64,000 nucleotides of DNA from positions 248,001 through 312,000 of the forward strand of contig NZ_JACYXM010000002.1 of the NCBI RefSeq assembly GCF_014843005.1. The letters are read 5' to 3'. The notes beneath the pieces were generated by a model. The model saw only the letters and a program-made list of their open reading frames with translations, ran no database searches and had not been told where the DNA came from. Of the stretch, positions 46,601-59,400 are shown piece by piece (position 1 is the first letter of the stretch; every line of letters begins with the position of its first letter). Source of the DNA: Rhodanobacter sp. DHG33 (lineage in GTDB: Bacteria > Pseudomonadota > Gammaproteobacteria > Xanthomonadales > Rhodanobacteraceae). The position numbers were made by a program, and so were the translations under genes.

Positions 46601-49048
46601 TCAGCCAAGGCGTGCAAGCAGTTGGCGCAACGCCCCGACATAGCCCGGCAGGCTGCGCAGGGGATCGGTTCCGCCGGCATGCAGGGTTTCGAGGTATCGC
46701 TCCCCTTCGGCCAGCAAGGGATCGTCGGTGAACAGCTGCAGGGCTCCCAGCATGCGATGCAGGCGCTGCTCGGCAATCTTGGCGTCGCCGGCGATGGCGG
46801 CGGCACCCAGCGCATCCAGGTCGGCATTCGTGGCGTCGACCAGCATCGGCAGCAGCGACTGGCGCAGGGCTTGCGAGGCTTCCATGTCGGCCGCGGGCGA
46901 CGGTTCGGGGGCGGCCTGGGCGGCATCGGGGCCGCGTCGCGGCATCCATTGTTCGATCTTGCGCTCGAGCGGCTGCAGCTGCAGCGGCTTGCTGAGGTAG
47001 TCGTCCATGCCGGCTTCGCGGCAGCGCGCCAGCTCGCCATCGAATGCATTGGCCGTCATGGCGATGATGGGCAGGCGAGTGGCCGCGCCACTCTCCGCCT
47101 CGTGCTTTCGCCACGCCGTGGCCAGTTCGTAGCCGCTCATGCGCGGCATGTTGCAGTCCGTGACGAGCATGGCGTAGTCGCCGTCATGCAGCGCAGCCAG
47201 CGCATCGACGCCGTTGCCCACGATGTCGCAAGGCCAGCCCAGCAGGTCGAGCTGGCGCCGCACCAGTTGCTGGCTGACGGGATGGTCCTCCACCACAAGC
47301 ACGCGCTGCGTATGTGGGGAAAACGATTTCGCGACAATGGCGGCCGCGCTTGCGTCGGTCGCCACCGCGGCCTTACGGCGTGAAGACACCGGCGGTTCCA
47401 GGGCCAGCCGACAGGCCTGAACCAGTGACTGCCACCGTAAGGGCGCAACTTCCAGCGGAATGCGCTCGTCGTTCGGGATGGATGGCTCTGAGCGCAGCGC
47501 CTTGCCCACGGCCACCACACGTGCTGCGATTTCCGTAGCGCTCTGCAGGTCGTCCGCATCGACGAACAGCACGTTGGCGACCATGCCTGGGCGCATGGAC
47601 TGCGACGGCGGAATGCGTTCGACGGTAAAACCCAGCGCAATGAGCTGCTCGGCCAGCTCGATGGCGATCCTCTCGTCCGACAGGCGAAGGATCGCGTGCT
47701 TCTGCGCGGCGCCCGGCAACGCGTCGACGGCGCGATGCACGATGGGCAGATGCAATTCCAGCGTCACCGTGGTGCCCTCGCCGGGGGCGCTTTGCAGCGA
47801 GACATGGCCCCCCATCAACTCGACCAGCTGCTTGCAGATCGCCAGCCCGAGGCCGGTGCCGCCGTAATGGCGCGTAGTCGAGTTTTCGGCCTGGTTGAAC
47901 GGGGTGAACAGCGTGGCCTGCTTGTCTGCCGGTATGCCGATACCGGTGTCACGCACGCTGATGAAGCTGCGTTGTGCGCCGTCACCGTCGCCGATCACCC
48001 GCCACATCAGAGCGATGCTTCCCTGTGCGGTGAACTTGGTCGCGTTGTTGAGCAGATTGAACAGGACCTGCCGGATGCGAATGCCGTCGCCCATCAACCG
48101 GCTGGCCACGGTCGATTCGACCAGCACGTCCACGCGAAGTCCCTTGCGCTGCATCGGCGCCGCCACCGCGCCGATCACGTTGTCCACCAGCGCGCGCGGG
48201 TCGAAGGCCTCGTTTTCCAGCTGCAGGCCGCCGGCGGCCAGCTTGCTGAAATCCAGCACGTCGTTGAGGATTTGCATCAAGGCGCCGGCCGAATCCTCCA
48301 CCGAATGCAGCATCTGCTTCTGCTCGGCGTCGAGGCGCGTGTGGCCGAGCAGTTCGAGCATGCCGATCACGCCGTTCAGGGGCGTGCGGATCTCGTGGCT
48401 CATGGTGGCGAGGAAATCCGACCTGGCCTTGGCCGCGCGTTCGGCGGCGTCGCGTGCCGAGCGCAACTCCTCGTTGAGCGCCTTCGTGCGCGTGGTGTCG
48501 TACATGTAGCCGACCCGTTGCGCATCGCCATCCGACGGCGCCAGCGTCAGGTGCATCCAGCGCAGGCCGGCGGGTGCGCGCACGCGGAAGTCCAGGGCCT
48601 GCGGTCGATCCTTGTCGTCAGGGTGGCTTGCGGATTCCAGCAACCGGTCCAGTGCTGACAGGTCTTCGGGGGGGATGCGCTGGCGGAATGCGGGGTCCCT
48701 CAACGGATCGCCTTCGCCCAGCGGGTGCACCGCATCGAGCCCGATCAGGGCAGCCGGATCGCCCGTTATGACATCCAGGCGGGAGGGTGCTTCCGCAGTG
48801 TCGTGCAGCGTGAAGATGGCTACCGGTACGTGCCCGGCGATGCGGCGCAGGCTCCGCTCGGCTCCGAGTTTGTGCCAGGCGCTGCGTATCGCCTGACGCT
48901 GTCCGTGGAGATAGCGCAGCACGCCCAGCGCAAGCAACGCCATCGCCACAAGCAGGGCGGCCAGCAGCAGCGTGGATGCCGACATCGGTCCGCTGGCGGT
49001 ATGCAACCAGTCGGAAGTGCCAGGTGAAACGAAGGAGGCCAGTTTCAT
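46601..49048 (-). CDS. Hybrid histidine kinase with receiver and Hpt domains
   Basis: 815 residues. One membrane helix at about 25-48 with only some 24 residues outside; a PAS-like region runs from about 70 to 200. The phosphoacceptor is His218 in TMSHEIRTPLNG, with ATP-binding motifs NLLNNATKFTAQG, DTGIGIP and YGGTGLGLAICKQL. The receiver holds Asp631 in LVTDCNMPRMSG, and a C-terminal Hpt-like segment has His764 in EQRLHRMLGAL. Phosphate should pass His to Asp to His to a separate regulator, most simply the divergent RcsB-like one. The lack of a periplasmic sensor domain fits sensing through other proteins such as FecR and CHASE2 next door. Confidence 0.93.
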   Translation of the reverse strand: MKLASFVSPGTSDWLHTASGPMSASTLLLAALLVAMALLALGVLRYLHGQRQAIRSAWHKLGAERSLRRIAGHVPVAIFTLHDTAEAPSRLDVITGDPAALIGLDAVHPLGEGDPLRDPAFRQRIPPEDLSALDRLLESASHPDDKDRPQALDFRVRAPAGLRWMHLTLAPSDGDAQRVGYMYDTTRTKALNEELRSARDAAERAAKARSDFLATMSHEIRTPLNGVIGMLELLGHTRLDAEQKQMLHSVEDSAGALMQILNDVLDFSKLAAGGLQLENEAFDPRALVDNVIGAVAAPMQRKGLRVDVLVESTVASRLMGDGIRIRQVLFNLLNNATKFTAQGSIALMWRVIGDGDGAQRSFISVRDTGIGIPADKQATLFTPFNQAENSTTRHYGGTGLGLAICKQLVELMGGHVSLQSAPGEGTTVTLELHLPIVHRAVDALPGAAQKHAILRLSDERIAIELAEQLIALGFTVERIPPSQSMRPGMVANVLFVDADDLQSATEIAARVVAVGKALRSEPSIPNDERIPLEVAPLRWQSLVQACRLALEPPVSSRRKAAVATDASAAAIVAKSFSPHTQRVLVVEDHPVSQQLVRRQLDLLGWPCDIVGNGVDALAALHDGDYAMLVTDCNMPRMSGYELATAWRKHEAESGAATRLPIIAMTANAFDGELARCREAGMDDYLSKPLQLQPLERKIEQWMPRRGPDAAQAAPEPSPAADMEASQALRQSLLPMLVDATNADLDALGAAAIAGDAKIAEQRLHRMLGALQLFTDDPLLAEGERYLETLHAGGTDPLRSLPGYVGALRQLLARLG

Positions 49049-49279
49049 TTCGATAGCCTACCGCCTGGCGAGACTCGGGCAAGATACACCGGTGTCAGGT
49101 GAAAATTTTCCGCTGTCATGGCTCGTGGAAGAATGGATTTTCATCGTCGTTACATGAGTCGGAATATTTCAAGCGCCGATGTGAAAACATCGAGAGACAT
49201 TATTGCGCGCGCTGTTGTATGGTGACCTTGGCCCGAAATGGAGCGTTGAGGGCCGCAGGGGCAACAGAAGAGCTGTCGA
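49049..49279. promoter_or_regulatory. Divergent promoter region of kinase and response regulator
   Basis: 231 bases between the two starts, less GC-rich than the genes. It contains a perfect small dyad CGATGT-gaaa-ACATCG (49177-49192), about 90 bases upstream of the regulator start. No coding frame is credible. Confidence 0.5.
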
Positions 49280-49927
49280 ATGCGCGTAGTGATTTGCGAT
49301 GACCACCCGATAGTGGTGATGGGCGTAAAAACCATTCTCACGAGCCATGGTGACGGTTTCCAGGTAGTCGGTGAGGCGAACAGCGGCCAGCAATTGCTGG
49401 AACTGCTCGCGAACCAACCGTGCGACCTGGTCATCACGGATTTCTCCATGCCGGGCAAAAGTCATCAGGACGACGGCCTGAGCATGTTGCGCCGGTTGCG
49501 GGCGACATGGCCCGATACGCTGATCATCGTGCTGACGATGGTGCGCAACCCGGCATTGCTGCAGAGCATGCTCAAGCTGGGCGTGCAGGGCATCGTGGAC
49601 AAGGCTGGGATGGTGGTCGAGTTGCTGCTGGCGACCCAGGCCGTATCGGCCGGACGCAGTTACGTCAGTGCCCGCCACAAGGCTGAGATCGGCGGGACGC
49701 TCCGGCGTGCCGACGCTACTGCCGGCTTGCCGGTCACGGCCTTGTCGGTGCGCGAGGCGGAGGTGGTTCGCCTTTATGCACGCGGCATGAGCATCACGCA
49801 GATCGCCGATGCCACCAACCGCAGCGTAAAGACCATCAGTAAGCAGAAGTCCGATGCCATGCGCAAACTCGGACTGGAAAGCAACCACGACCTTCTCGAG
49901 TTCGCGCGGGCCAACGGCCTGCATTGA
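49280..49927 (+). CDS. Response regulator, RcsB/NarL family
   Basis: 215 residues. The receiver carries Asp7/Asp8 (ICDDHP), phosphoacceptor Asp54 in VITDFSMPG and Lys in GIVDKAGM. The LuxR-type helix-turn-helix is at about 150-208 (ALSVREAEVVRLYARGMSIT, then QIADATNRSVKTISKQKSDA). The regulator is RcsB-like in pattern. It is divergent from the hybrid kinase, its likely phosphate source, and lies just upstream of the adhesin gene, which is a plausible target. A stem-loop at 49934 ends the gene. Confidence 0.93.
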   Translation: MRVVICDDHPIVVMGVKTILTSHGDGFQVVGEANSGQQLLELLANQPCDLVITDFSMPGKSHQDDGLSMLRRLRATWPDTLIIVLTMVRNPALLQSMLKLGVQGIVDKAGMVVELLLATQAVSAGRSYVSARHKAEIGGTLRRADATAGLPVTALSVREAEVVRLYARGMSITQIADATNRSVKTISKQKSDAMRKLGLESNHDLLEFARANGLH

Positions 49928-49933
49928 GCGGAA

Positions 49934-49955
49934 CCGCGCAGGGGGCCTCCTGCGC
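49934..49955 (+). terminator. Stem-loop after the response regulator
   Basis: CGCGCAGG (49934-49941) and CCTGCGCG (49948-49955) form a perfect eight-base stem with a six-base loop, then CGAAATGTTTTG. The T-tract is weak, so termination may be partial. Confidence 0.6.
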
Positions 49956-50133
49956 GCGAAATGTTTTGACCTGATCGAAGTGTGATGCCGACGGCGCATG
50001 CAAGGTGCGCCCCTGCAATCGGCATCCCCGCATTCCCGTGGCCGGGGAATTTCCATTCGTGTGCGTACGCCGCTTTTCGGAATCGTCCTATTTCGGGTTG
50101 CGACTGAAGTCAATAGTTTTGTATCCCATGAAC

Positions 50134-50149
50134 CGTGATGCAGATCACG
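50134..50149 (+). promoter_or_regulatory. CRP/Clp-type binding site
   Basis: CGTGATGCAGATCACG is a perfect 16-base palindrome that fits the CRP consensus core GTGA-N6-TCAC. Xanthomonad Clp recognises the same core, is inhibited by cyclic di-GMP and controls adhesion and secretion genes. It is 327 bases before the adhesin ATG. A regulatory role is inferred. Confidence 0.6.
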
Positions 50150-50186
50150 CATTGACGGCCTGATCTCGGCGGTTCACCGACTCCCG

Positions 50187-50204
50187 CATGCGAAGGATCG
50201 CATG
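50187..50204 (+). other. Small hairpin near the expected 5' end of the adhesin mRNA
   Basis: CATGCGA (50187-50193) with TCGCATG (50198-50204), AGGA loop. If transcription starts about 40 bases after the Clp-like site, this hairpin would cap the message and could stabilise it. Confidence 0.4.
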
Positions 50205-50476
50205 TGTCGACCTCAGCGTCGGCGGCAAGGTACGTCTCCTACCCCCTGGGAGAACCTTGCCGGGTTCATTTCAGTCTGCGCGGCGATTTCGGCTTGCGCA
50301 GCGACTTGGAACAGCGATCTGGAACGGGGGCATCACGCCTGAGGCTGCGTGCCACAAGGGGCGTCAAGGGTCTCGGCAGCATACAAACGATTTGGCCGAT
50401 TCGATTGGGGCTCGCATGGGAAATCTCTATGCGGGCCCTTGCTGTATCTGCGGTCGCGAAATTTCTGGAGCAGGTC

Positions 50477-53400
50477 ATGAACAAAATTCATAGCAAGGTG
50501 TGGAACAAGTCCCTGGGGCAGCTGGTAGTGGCGTCGGAGCTTGCCACGAGCAGCAGCGGGGGCAAAACCACGGGCCAAGCACACACAGCGATCAGTTCGA
50601 CGACTTTCAAACTGGTGGTCACGGCCCTGCTGTTTTCCGGATATGCAATCTGGACCGATAAGGCCGTAGCTGCGACGTTCAACTGCACCGGCACCGGCAT
50701 TGGTAATGGCATGGTCTGCGGCACTGGCAACACCGCTAGCAATGTCACCGATATCGCCATCGGCAGCACTGCATACGCCAACAGCGGCTCTAGCGGCAAC
50801 GGAAACACGGCAATCGGGCAAGGCGCCTACGCCGCCACGCGTACGGCAACCGGGGGAGGCGTCTATGCCGGCAAGAGCTACGGCGGCAACGGTCAGTCCA
50901 TTGCCTTGGGGGCGTATGCCGGGGCCATGGGCGATCAATCCACTGCGCTCGGCAACGACGCCATGGCCTATGGCAATTCCAGCATTGCGGTAGGTGGCGA
51001 TGACGTGGACGCCGTATCGGCTACAGCCTATGCGAAAGCCGCCACCATCAATGGGAAAACGTATGCGGCGGGTTCGACGGCGAACGCTACCCTTTACACC
51101 GCTCTCACAGGAAGCACGGCGATTGCGCCGGGCGTCTACTACGCCCCTACGGCTGGCGATGCTTCCATAGCCCTGGGCATGCAGGCGACGGCGGGAGGTA
51201 CGTATAACAATCCCCTCCCCAATCAAGGGACGTTCACCCAGACAGGTGTGTTCGATATCGCCATCGGTACGCAGGCCAGTGCAGGCGGCTTTGCATCGAT
51301 TGCTATAGGTACCGGTGCGAATGCGACGGCAGACGCATCTTTCGCGATCGGCCCCAATGCTCAGGCCTCGGGTGTCGAGTCAACGGCTTTCGGCGTGTCT
51401 GCCAAAGCCAGCCAGAGCTTTGCCGTGGCTATCGGCAATGGAGGCACGAGCGCGGCCACTTATACGCAGGCCAGCGGCACGGGCGCTATTGCGATCGGCG
51501 GCAATGGCACGGCAGGTGCCATCGCGGCGGGGACCAATGCAGTCGCCATCGGCGGACAAACCAACGTGGCATCGGCTGCCACCTCGGGTGTGGCCATCGG
51601 TCGTGGTGCCACGGTCAACGGTACTTACGGCATTGCTGAAGGTGACAGTGCGACGGCCAACAACAGCAATGATTTTGCTTTCGGCAAGAGTTCCGTCGCC
51701 GGTGTTAGCGGCAGCACCACGCTGACCAACGACATGGCGGTAGGGACCAGCGCGCTGGCGACGGGCGGCAATGCGACGGCTTTCGGTACCAGCGCGAATG
51801 CGGCTGGAGGCAGTTCGATGGCAGTCGGTCCCAGCGCCAACGCCTGGAACACCAATGACGCAGCTTTCGGCAATAGCGCTGTAGCAGGCGTGTCCGGTAG
51901 CACCTCGTTGACCAACGATACGGCATTTGGTGCCAGTGCGATGGCGATTGGCGGCAGTTCCACAGCCATTGGCCCAAGTGCGAATGCAGTGGGCGGCAGT
52001 TCAATGGCCGTTGGCTCCAAAACCTTCGCCTACAACACGAACGATGCGGCCTTCGGCAGTGGCGCTGTGGCTGGCGTATCCGGCAGTGCCTCATTGACTA
52101 ACGACACGGCATTCGGTGTCAGTGCTAAGGCGACCGGTGGCAACTCGACTGCTATCGCCCCAAGTGCACAGGCGACTGGCGCCAATTCCACCGCTATTGG
52201 ATCCAGTGCGAATGCAGCCGGCACGAACACCATGGCGATCGGCCCCAGCGCCAACGCCTACAACAATTACGACTCCGCCTTTGGTTCCAACGCCGTAGCC
52301 GGTGTGTCCGGCGGCAGCGTGACCTACGACACGGCGCTGGGTTATCAGGCGACGGCGACCGGCGGCTATTCCATGGCACTCGGCCCCAGTGCCAAGGCTT
52401 CTGCGGCAGGTGCCTTGGCTTTTGGTGGCAATGCCAGCGGCAGCGCGACGGCGGCGGCAACGAATGCCATTGCCATCGGAGGCCAATCCTCTGTGGCTGC
52501 CGCAGGCACTTCAGGCGTTGCGGTTGGGCGCGGGGCGACAGTGAGCGGTGCTTACGGCATCGCCGAGGGCGATGGCGTTTCGAGTGGGGCGACCGGCCAG
52601 AACGTGGCCATCGGTTCGTCGGGCACGACCGCCAATGCAGGTTCGTCGACGGGCGGTGCGGTAGCGATCGGCATGAAACAGACAGCCACCGGCAACGGCG
52701 CGGTGGCGATCGGCGACCCGAACACAGCCAACGGCACGGGCGCCGTGGTGTTGGGCGCGAACGACACTGCGGCGGGCAACACTGCAGGTACCACGGCCGC
52801 CAATGGCGCGGTGGCGATTGGCAACTCGAACACTGCCATCGGGCAAGGCTCGGTGGCGCTGGGTAACAGCAGCACGGTGTCGGCAGCCGGCGGTTTGGCG
52901 TTTGGAGACACCGCCAACGCTGTCGGAGGCAACGCCATAGCCATCGGCTCGAGCGCTTCAGCCACCATGGCCGGCGACATAGCGTTGGGAAATAAAGCGG
53001 TGGCGAACACCCCGACCGGTGCCACGCTACCAAGCGTCGCCATTGGCGTTGGTACGACTGCGACGGGTGGAGCAGGCGACGTCGCGATGGGCTCTTACGC
53101 GCAGGTGACTTCCACCAACGCCAACATGAATGGAGGCGTAGCGATTGGCAACAGCGCGCAGTCGATCGTCACTGGCACCTCGGGTGCATCGCCAACCGCG
53201 ATTGGCAACAATGCAAGGGCAATCGGGCTCGGCTCAGAAACCGCAATTGGCGACTACGCAACTGCCACGGGTACCGATGCGGTCGCTATCGGCGGTCATG
53301 CGGGATCGGCCGGTTCGAGTGCGTCCGGCAACCAATCCACGGCGATCGGCCAATCGGCCAATTCTGCTGGCCAGTCGGCGGTGGCCATCGGTAACGGAGT

Positions 53401-56400
53401 CAATGCTTATAACACCGGTTCGTTGGCCCTCGGTGGCACTGCTGTGGCGGGTGTGTCTGGTTCCGCCACGGTGGCCAACGATACAGCGATCGGCAATCAA
53501 ACCTCGGCCACGGGCGGCCAGTCCCAGGCGATTGGTTACAACTCCAAAGCTTCGGCAGCGAATGCCTCGGCTATTGGCGCATCCGCCAATGCTTCGGCAG
53601 CAGGTGCGACTGCCATCGGTGGAAATAGCACAGCAGGTTCGAGTGCAGCTGCAACGAACGCTATTGCCATTGGTGGCCAGTCCAGCGTTGTGGCCGCAGG
53701 CACGTCCGGTATTGCGATTGGCCGCGGCGCCTCGGTGAATGGTGCTTACGGCATTGCGCAAGGCGATGCGGCCAGTGTGAAAGCAGCAGGTGGCGTGGCT
53801 CTGGGCTCAAGCGCGGTGGCGACGAATGCCGGCGATGTGGCTCTGGGCCAGAACTCGACGACATCGGCGCCTTCGACCGGACCCTACACGATCAACGGCG
53901 GTACGCCGGCCGGCACTTCCGATACCACGGGCGTGGTGTCGGTGGGCACGTCGAGCGCACCGCGGCAGATCCAGAACGTGGCGGCGGGCACGGTGTCGTC
54001 GACGTCGCTGGATGCGATCAACGGCAGCCAGCTGTATGCCGTGGGCACTTCGGTGAACAACCTCGGCACCAGCGTGGCCAATGGCCTGGGTGGCGGCAGT
54101 ACGTACAACAGCACCACGGGCGCGGTGACCACCAGCCTGAGCGTGGGTGGCAACACGTACACCACCGTCAACAACGCGCTGAATGCGGTGAACACGACGG
54201 CCTCGGAAGGCTGGAACGTGACGACGGCGGCGACGGGTTCGGGTACGGCCAGCAACACGAGCGTGGCGAATGTGGCACCGGGTGCAACGGCGACGTTCAC
54301 GGCGGGCAACAACCTGATCGCGACGCAGAACGGAACGACGGTGGCGTTCGGGTTGAACCCGGTGCTGACGGGTCTGACCAGCGTGACCGCGGGCAACACG
54401 GTGATGAACAACGCTGGCGTGACAGTCAGTGGCGGCGCCAACGGCACCGTGAGCCTGGGCAATGCCGGCTTGAACAACGGCAACAACACCATCACCGGTG
54501 TGGCGCCGGGCACGCTCTCCGCGACTTCCACGCAAGCGGTGAACGGCAGCCAGTTGTACGCGACGAACCAGCAGGTAAACACCAACACCACCAACATCGC
54601 GACCAACACCTCGAACATCGCGACGAACACCACGAACATCAGCAACCTGACGAACGGCAAGGTTGGCCCGTTCGTATCGGACCAGTCAGTGACGGCGGTG
54701 CAGCCGGTGTCGTCAGGCGCGAATGCGGCGGCGGGTGGCTTCGGTGCGAGCGCGACGGGCGCGGCGTCGACGGTGGTGGGCAACCAGGCGACGGACAACG
54801 GCAACGCGAATGCGACGGTGCTGGGCCAGGGCGCGAGCATCGCGAGCGGTACCGCCGGCAGCAACGTGGCGCTGGGTCAGGGCTCGACGGTGGCTGCAGC
54901 GGCCGTGCCGACGGCGACGGGCGTCATCAACGGCACGACCTACAGTTATGCCGGTGGAACCCCCAACGGCGTAGTGAGCATTGGCACAGCGAGTGCACCG
55001 CGTCAGCTCACGAACGTGGCGGCCGGTCAGGTGACCTCGACCTCGCTGGACGCGGTGAACGGCAGTCAGCTGTACGCGACGAACCAGGCCATCCAGTCGG
55101 CGAACACGACGGCAGGCAAGGGCTGGAACCTGTCGGCGAACGGCGGAACGGGTGTGAACATTGCGCCGGGTGCGACGGTCGACGTGTCGCCTGGCAGCAG
55201 CGGCAACATCGCCGTGAGCCAGAACGCCACGAACGGCAACCTGACGATCGACACCAATCCGAACCTGACGGCGACGAGCGTCACCACCGGCAACGCGGTG
55301 GTGAACAGCAGCGGCGTGACGGTGAACGGTGGCAGCAACCCGGTGAGCCTGACCGACACGGGCCTGAACAACGGTGGCAACACGATCACCAACGTGGCGG
55401 CCGGTGTGAACGCAACGGACGCGGTGAACCTCAGCCAATTACAGGCAGCACAGGCAGCGGCGACGACGCACTACTACAGTGTGAACTCCACGGTCACGGG
55501 TACCGGCAGCAATTACAGCAATGATGGCGCCACGGGCACGAATGCCTTGGCAGCAGGGGTGAATTCCACTGCCGGCGGCATCTTCGCAACTGCGACTGGA
55601 TATCAGAACGCCGCTTCGGGCGACTACAGTGTTGCACTTGGCAACCAAAATACAGCCTCTGGCGAAAGCGGTGTGGCCATCGGCGTTACGAACACTGTTG
55701 GCGGCGTGCAAGGTACGGCAGTGGGCAGTGGCAATACGGCTTCAGGGGACCAGGCTTCCGTCATAGGCACGGCCAATACCGCCAGCAATAAGTTCGCCTT
55801 GGCCGCAGGCTATGGCAATACGGCCGGCGGTCAGCAAAGCATTGCCATTGGTAACGACAATAACGTCAGCGGAAATGCCTCAGGCGCGGTCGGTGGCCCC
55901 ACGACAGTGTCGGGCACCAGCTCGTACTCGGTGGGCAACAACAACACGGTTGCCAACAACAACACCTTCGTGGTCGGCAACGGAGTCACCACCACGCAGG
56001 ACAACAGCGTGGTGCTGGGCAATGCCTCAACGGATCGCACTGCGACCACGGTGACTGGCGACACGATCAATGGCACGGCCTACACCTATGCCGGTCAGGG
56101 TTCGGCAGCCAATGGCGTGGTGAGCGTGGGTGCAAAGGGCGCAGAGCGCCAGATCATCAACGTAGCGGCGGGCGAGGTGAGCGGCACCAGCACGGATGTG
56201 GTGAACGGTTCGCAACTGTATGCGGCGGACACGGCGATCACGGCGCTGGGCACCACGGTGACCGAGCTGGGCAACACCACGGCGTCGGCGCTGGGTGGCG
56301 GCAGCACGTACAACAGCAGCACGGGTCAGTTGACCACTGTGCTGAACGTAGGCGGTAACACGTATAACAACGTCAACAGCGCGCTGACAGCCATCAACAC

Positions 56401-59400
56401 GACGGCCTCGAAGGGCTGGAACCTGTCGGCGAACGGTGGCACGGGTGTGAACATCGCGCCGGGTGCGACGGTGGATGTGTCGCCGGGCAGCAGCGGCAAC
56501 ATCGCCGTGAGCCAGAACGCCACGAACGGCAACCTGACGATCGACACGAACCCGAATCTGACGGCGACGAGCGTCACCACCGGCAACACGGTGATGAACA
56601 CCGGCGGTGTGACGGTGAGCGACGGCACTAACAGCACGACGTATAGCTCGACAGGGATGAGCATTACCAACGGCCCGAGCGTAACGACGACGGGAATCAA
56701 TGCGGGCAACACGCAGATCACCAACGTGGCGTCGGGTACGAGCAGCACGGACGCGGTAAACCTGAGCCAGCTGCAGGCGGCGCAGGCGGCGGCGGCCTCG
56801 ACGGTCGTCGCGGGCACCAATGTGGCCAGCGTGGGCACGACGACGGCGGCGGATGGCCACACCATCTATACGGTCAATGCCAATGGCGCCAGCGTCTCGG
56901 CCGGTTCCTCGGCGGTGAACGTGACAGCGGGTACGCCGAACGCGAACAACGTGACCGACTACGCGGTGGACCTGTCGTCGGCGACGAAGAACACCTTGAA
57001 CAATGCGGTGCAGTACGACGACAGCACGCATACCAGCGTGACGCTGGGTGGCGTGGGCAGCACCACGCCGGTAACGCTGACGAACGTGGCGCCGGGCAAC
57101 CTGAGCAGCACCAGCACGGATGCGGTGAACGGTTCGCAGCTGTACGCAACGAACCAACAGGTGAGCACCAACACCACCAACATCGCGACCAACACCTCGA
57201 ACATCGCGACGAACACCACGAACATCAGCAACCTGACGAACGGTAAGGTCGGCCCGTTCGTGTCGGACCAGTCGGTGACGGGGGTACAGCCGGTGTCGTC
57301 GGGTGCGAACGCGGCGGCGGGTGGCTTCGGTGCGAGCGCGACAGGTGCGGCGTCGACGGTGGTGGGCAACCAGGCGACGGACAACGGCAACGCGAATGCG
57401 ACGGTGCTGGGCCAGGGTGCAAGCATCGCGAGCGGTACCGCCGGCAGCAACGTGGCGCTGGGCCAGGGCTCGACGGTGGCCGCAGCGGCCGTGCCGACGG
57501 CGACTGGTGTCATCAACGGCACGACCTACAGCTATGCCGGCGGAACCCCCAACGGCGTGGTGAGCATCGGTACGGCGAGTGCGCCGCGTCAGCTCACAAA
57601 CGTAGCGGCCGGTCAGGTGACTTCGACATCGCTGGACGCGGTGAACGGCAGCCAGCTGTATGCGACGAACCAGGCCATCCAGTCGGCAAACACGACGGCC
57701 AACAAGGGCTGGAACCTGTCGGCGAACGGTGGCACGGGTGTGAACATCGCGCCGGGTGCGACGGTGGATGTGTCGCCGGGCAGCAGCGGCAACATCGCCG
57801 TGAGCCAGAACGCCACGAACGGCAACCTGACGATCGACACGAACCCGAACCTGACGGCGACGAGTGTCACCACCGGCAATACGGTGATGAACACCGGCGG
57901 CGTGACGGTGAACGACGGCACGAACAGCACGACGTACAGCTCGACGGGAATGAGCATCACCAACGGCCCAAGCGTAACGACGACGGGAATCAATGCGGGC
58001 AACACGCAGATCACCAACGTGGCGTCGGGTACGAGCAGCACGGATGCGGTGAACTTGAGCCAGCTGCAGACGGCGCAAGCGGCGGCGGCTTCGACCGTGG
58101 TCGCGGGCACCAATGTGGCCAGCGTGGGCACAACGACGGCGGCGGACGGCCACACCATCTATACGGTCAATGCCAATGGCGCCAGCGTCTCGGCCGGTTC
58201 CTCGGCGGTGAACGTGACAGCGGGTACGCCGAACGCGAACAACGTGACCGACTACGCGGTGGACCTGTCGTCGGCGACGAAGAACACCCTGAACAACGCG
58301 GTGCAGTACGACGACAGCACGCATACCAGCGTGACGCTGGGCGGCGTGGGCAGCACCACGCCGGTGACGCTGACGAACGTGGCGCCTGGCAACCTGAGCA
58401 GCACCAGCACGGAAGCGGTGAACGGTTCGCAGCTGTACGCGACGAACCAGCAGGTGAGCACCAACACCACCAACATCGCGACCAACACCTCGAACATCGC
58501 GACGAACACCACGAACATCAGCAACCTGACGAACGGCAAGGTTGGCCCGTTCGTGTCGGACCAGTCGGTGACGGCGGTACAGCCGGTGTCGTCGGGTGCG
58601 AACGCGGCGGCGGGTGGCTTCGGAGCGAGCGCGACGGGCGCGGCGTCGACGGTGATGGGCAACCAGGCGACGGACAACGGCAACGCGAATGCGACGGTGC
58701 TGGGCCAGGGTGCAAGCATCGCGAGCGGTACCGCCGGCAGCAACGTGGCGCTGGGCCAGGGCTCGACGGTGGCCGCAGCGGCCGTGCCGACGGCGACTGG
58801 CGTCATCAACGGCACGACCTACAGCTATGCCGGTGGAACGCCCAATGGCGTGGTGAGCGTGGGCAGTGCCGGCAACACGCGCCAGATCACCAACGTGGCG
58901 GCGGGTCAGGTGACTAGCAGCAGCACTGATGCGGTGAACGGCAGCCAGTTGTACGCGGCGAACACGGCGATCACAGCGCTTGGCACCACGGTGACCGAGC
59001 TGGGCAACACCACGGCATCGGCACTGGGTGGCGGCAGCACGTACAACAGCAGCACGGGTCAAGTGACCACAGTGCTGAATGTGGGCGGCAACACCTACAA
59101 CAGCGTCAACAGCGCACTGACAGCCATCAATACGACGGCCAGCAAGGGTTGGAGCCTGTCGGCGAACGGCGGGGCGGGCGTGAACATCGCACCGGGTGCG
59201 ACGGTGGATGTGTCGCCAGGCAGCAGCGGCAACATCGCCGTGAGCCAGAACGCCACGAACGGCAACCTGACGATCGACACGAACCCGAATCTGACGGCGA
59301 CGAGCGTCACCACCGGCAACACGGTGGTGAACAGCAGCGGCGTGACGGTCAGCGGTGGCACCAATCCGGTGAGCCTGACCGACACGGGCTTGAACAACGG

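Larger units (their letters stand above)
49928..50476 (+). other. 549-base region upstream of the adhesin gene
   Basis: No gene is supported here: the adhesin frame is open back to 50204, but the upstream residues look random and lie before the true signal peptide. It contains the terminator stem at 49934-49955, the CRP/Clp-like site at 50134-50149 and a hairpin at 50187-50204, so the adhesin message may have a leader of about 290 bases. Confidence 0.7.

Noticed and set aside
50204-50476. N-terminal extension of the adhesin frame by 91 codons
   Set aside because: The residues are not signal-like, and a perfect extended signal peptide with its own ribosome site starts at 50477.
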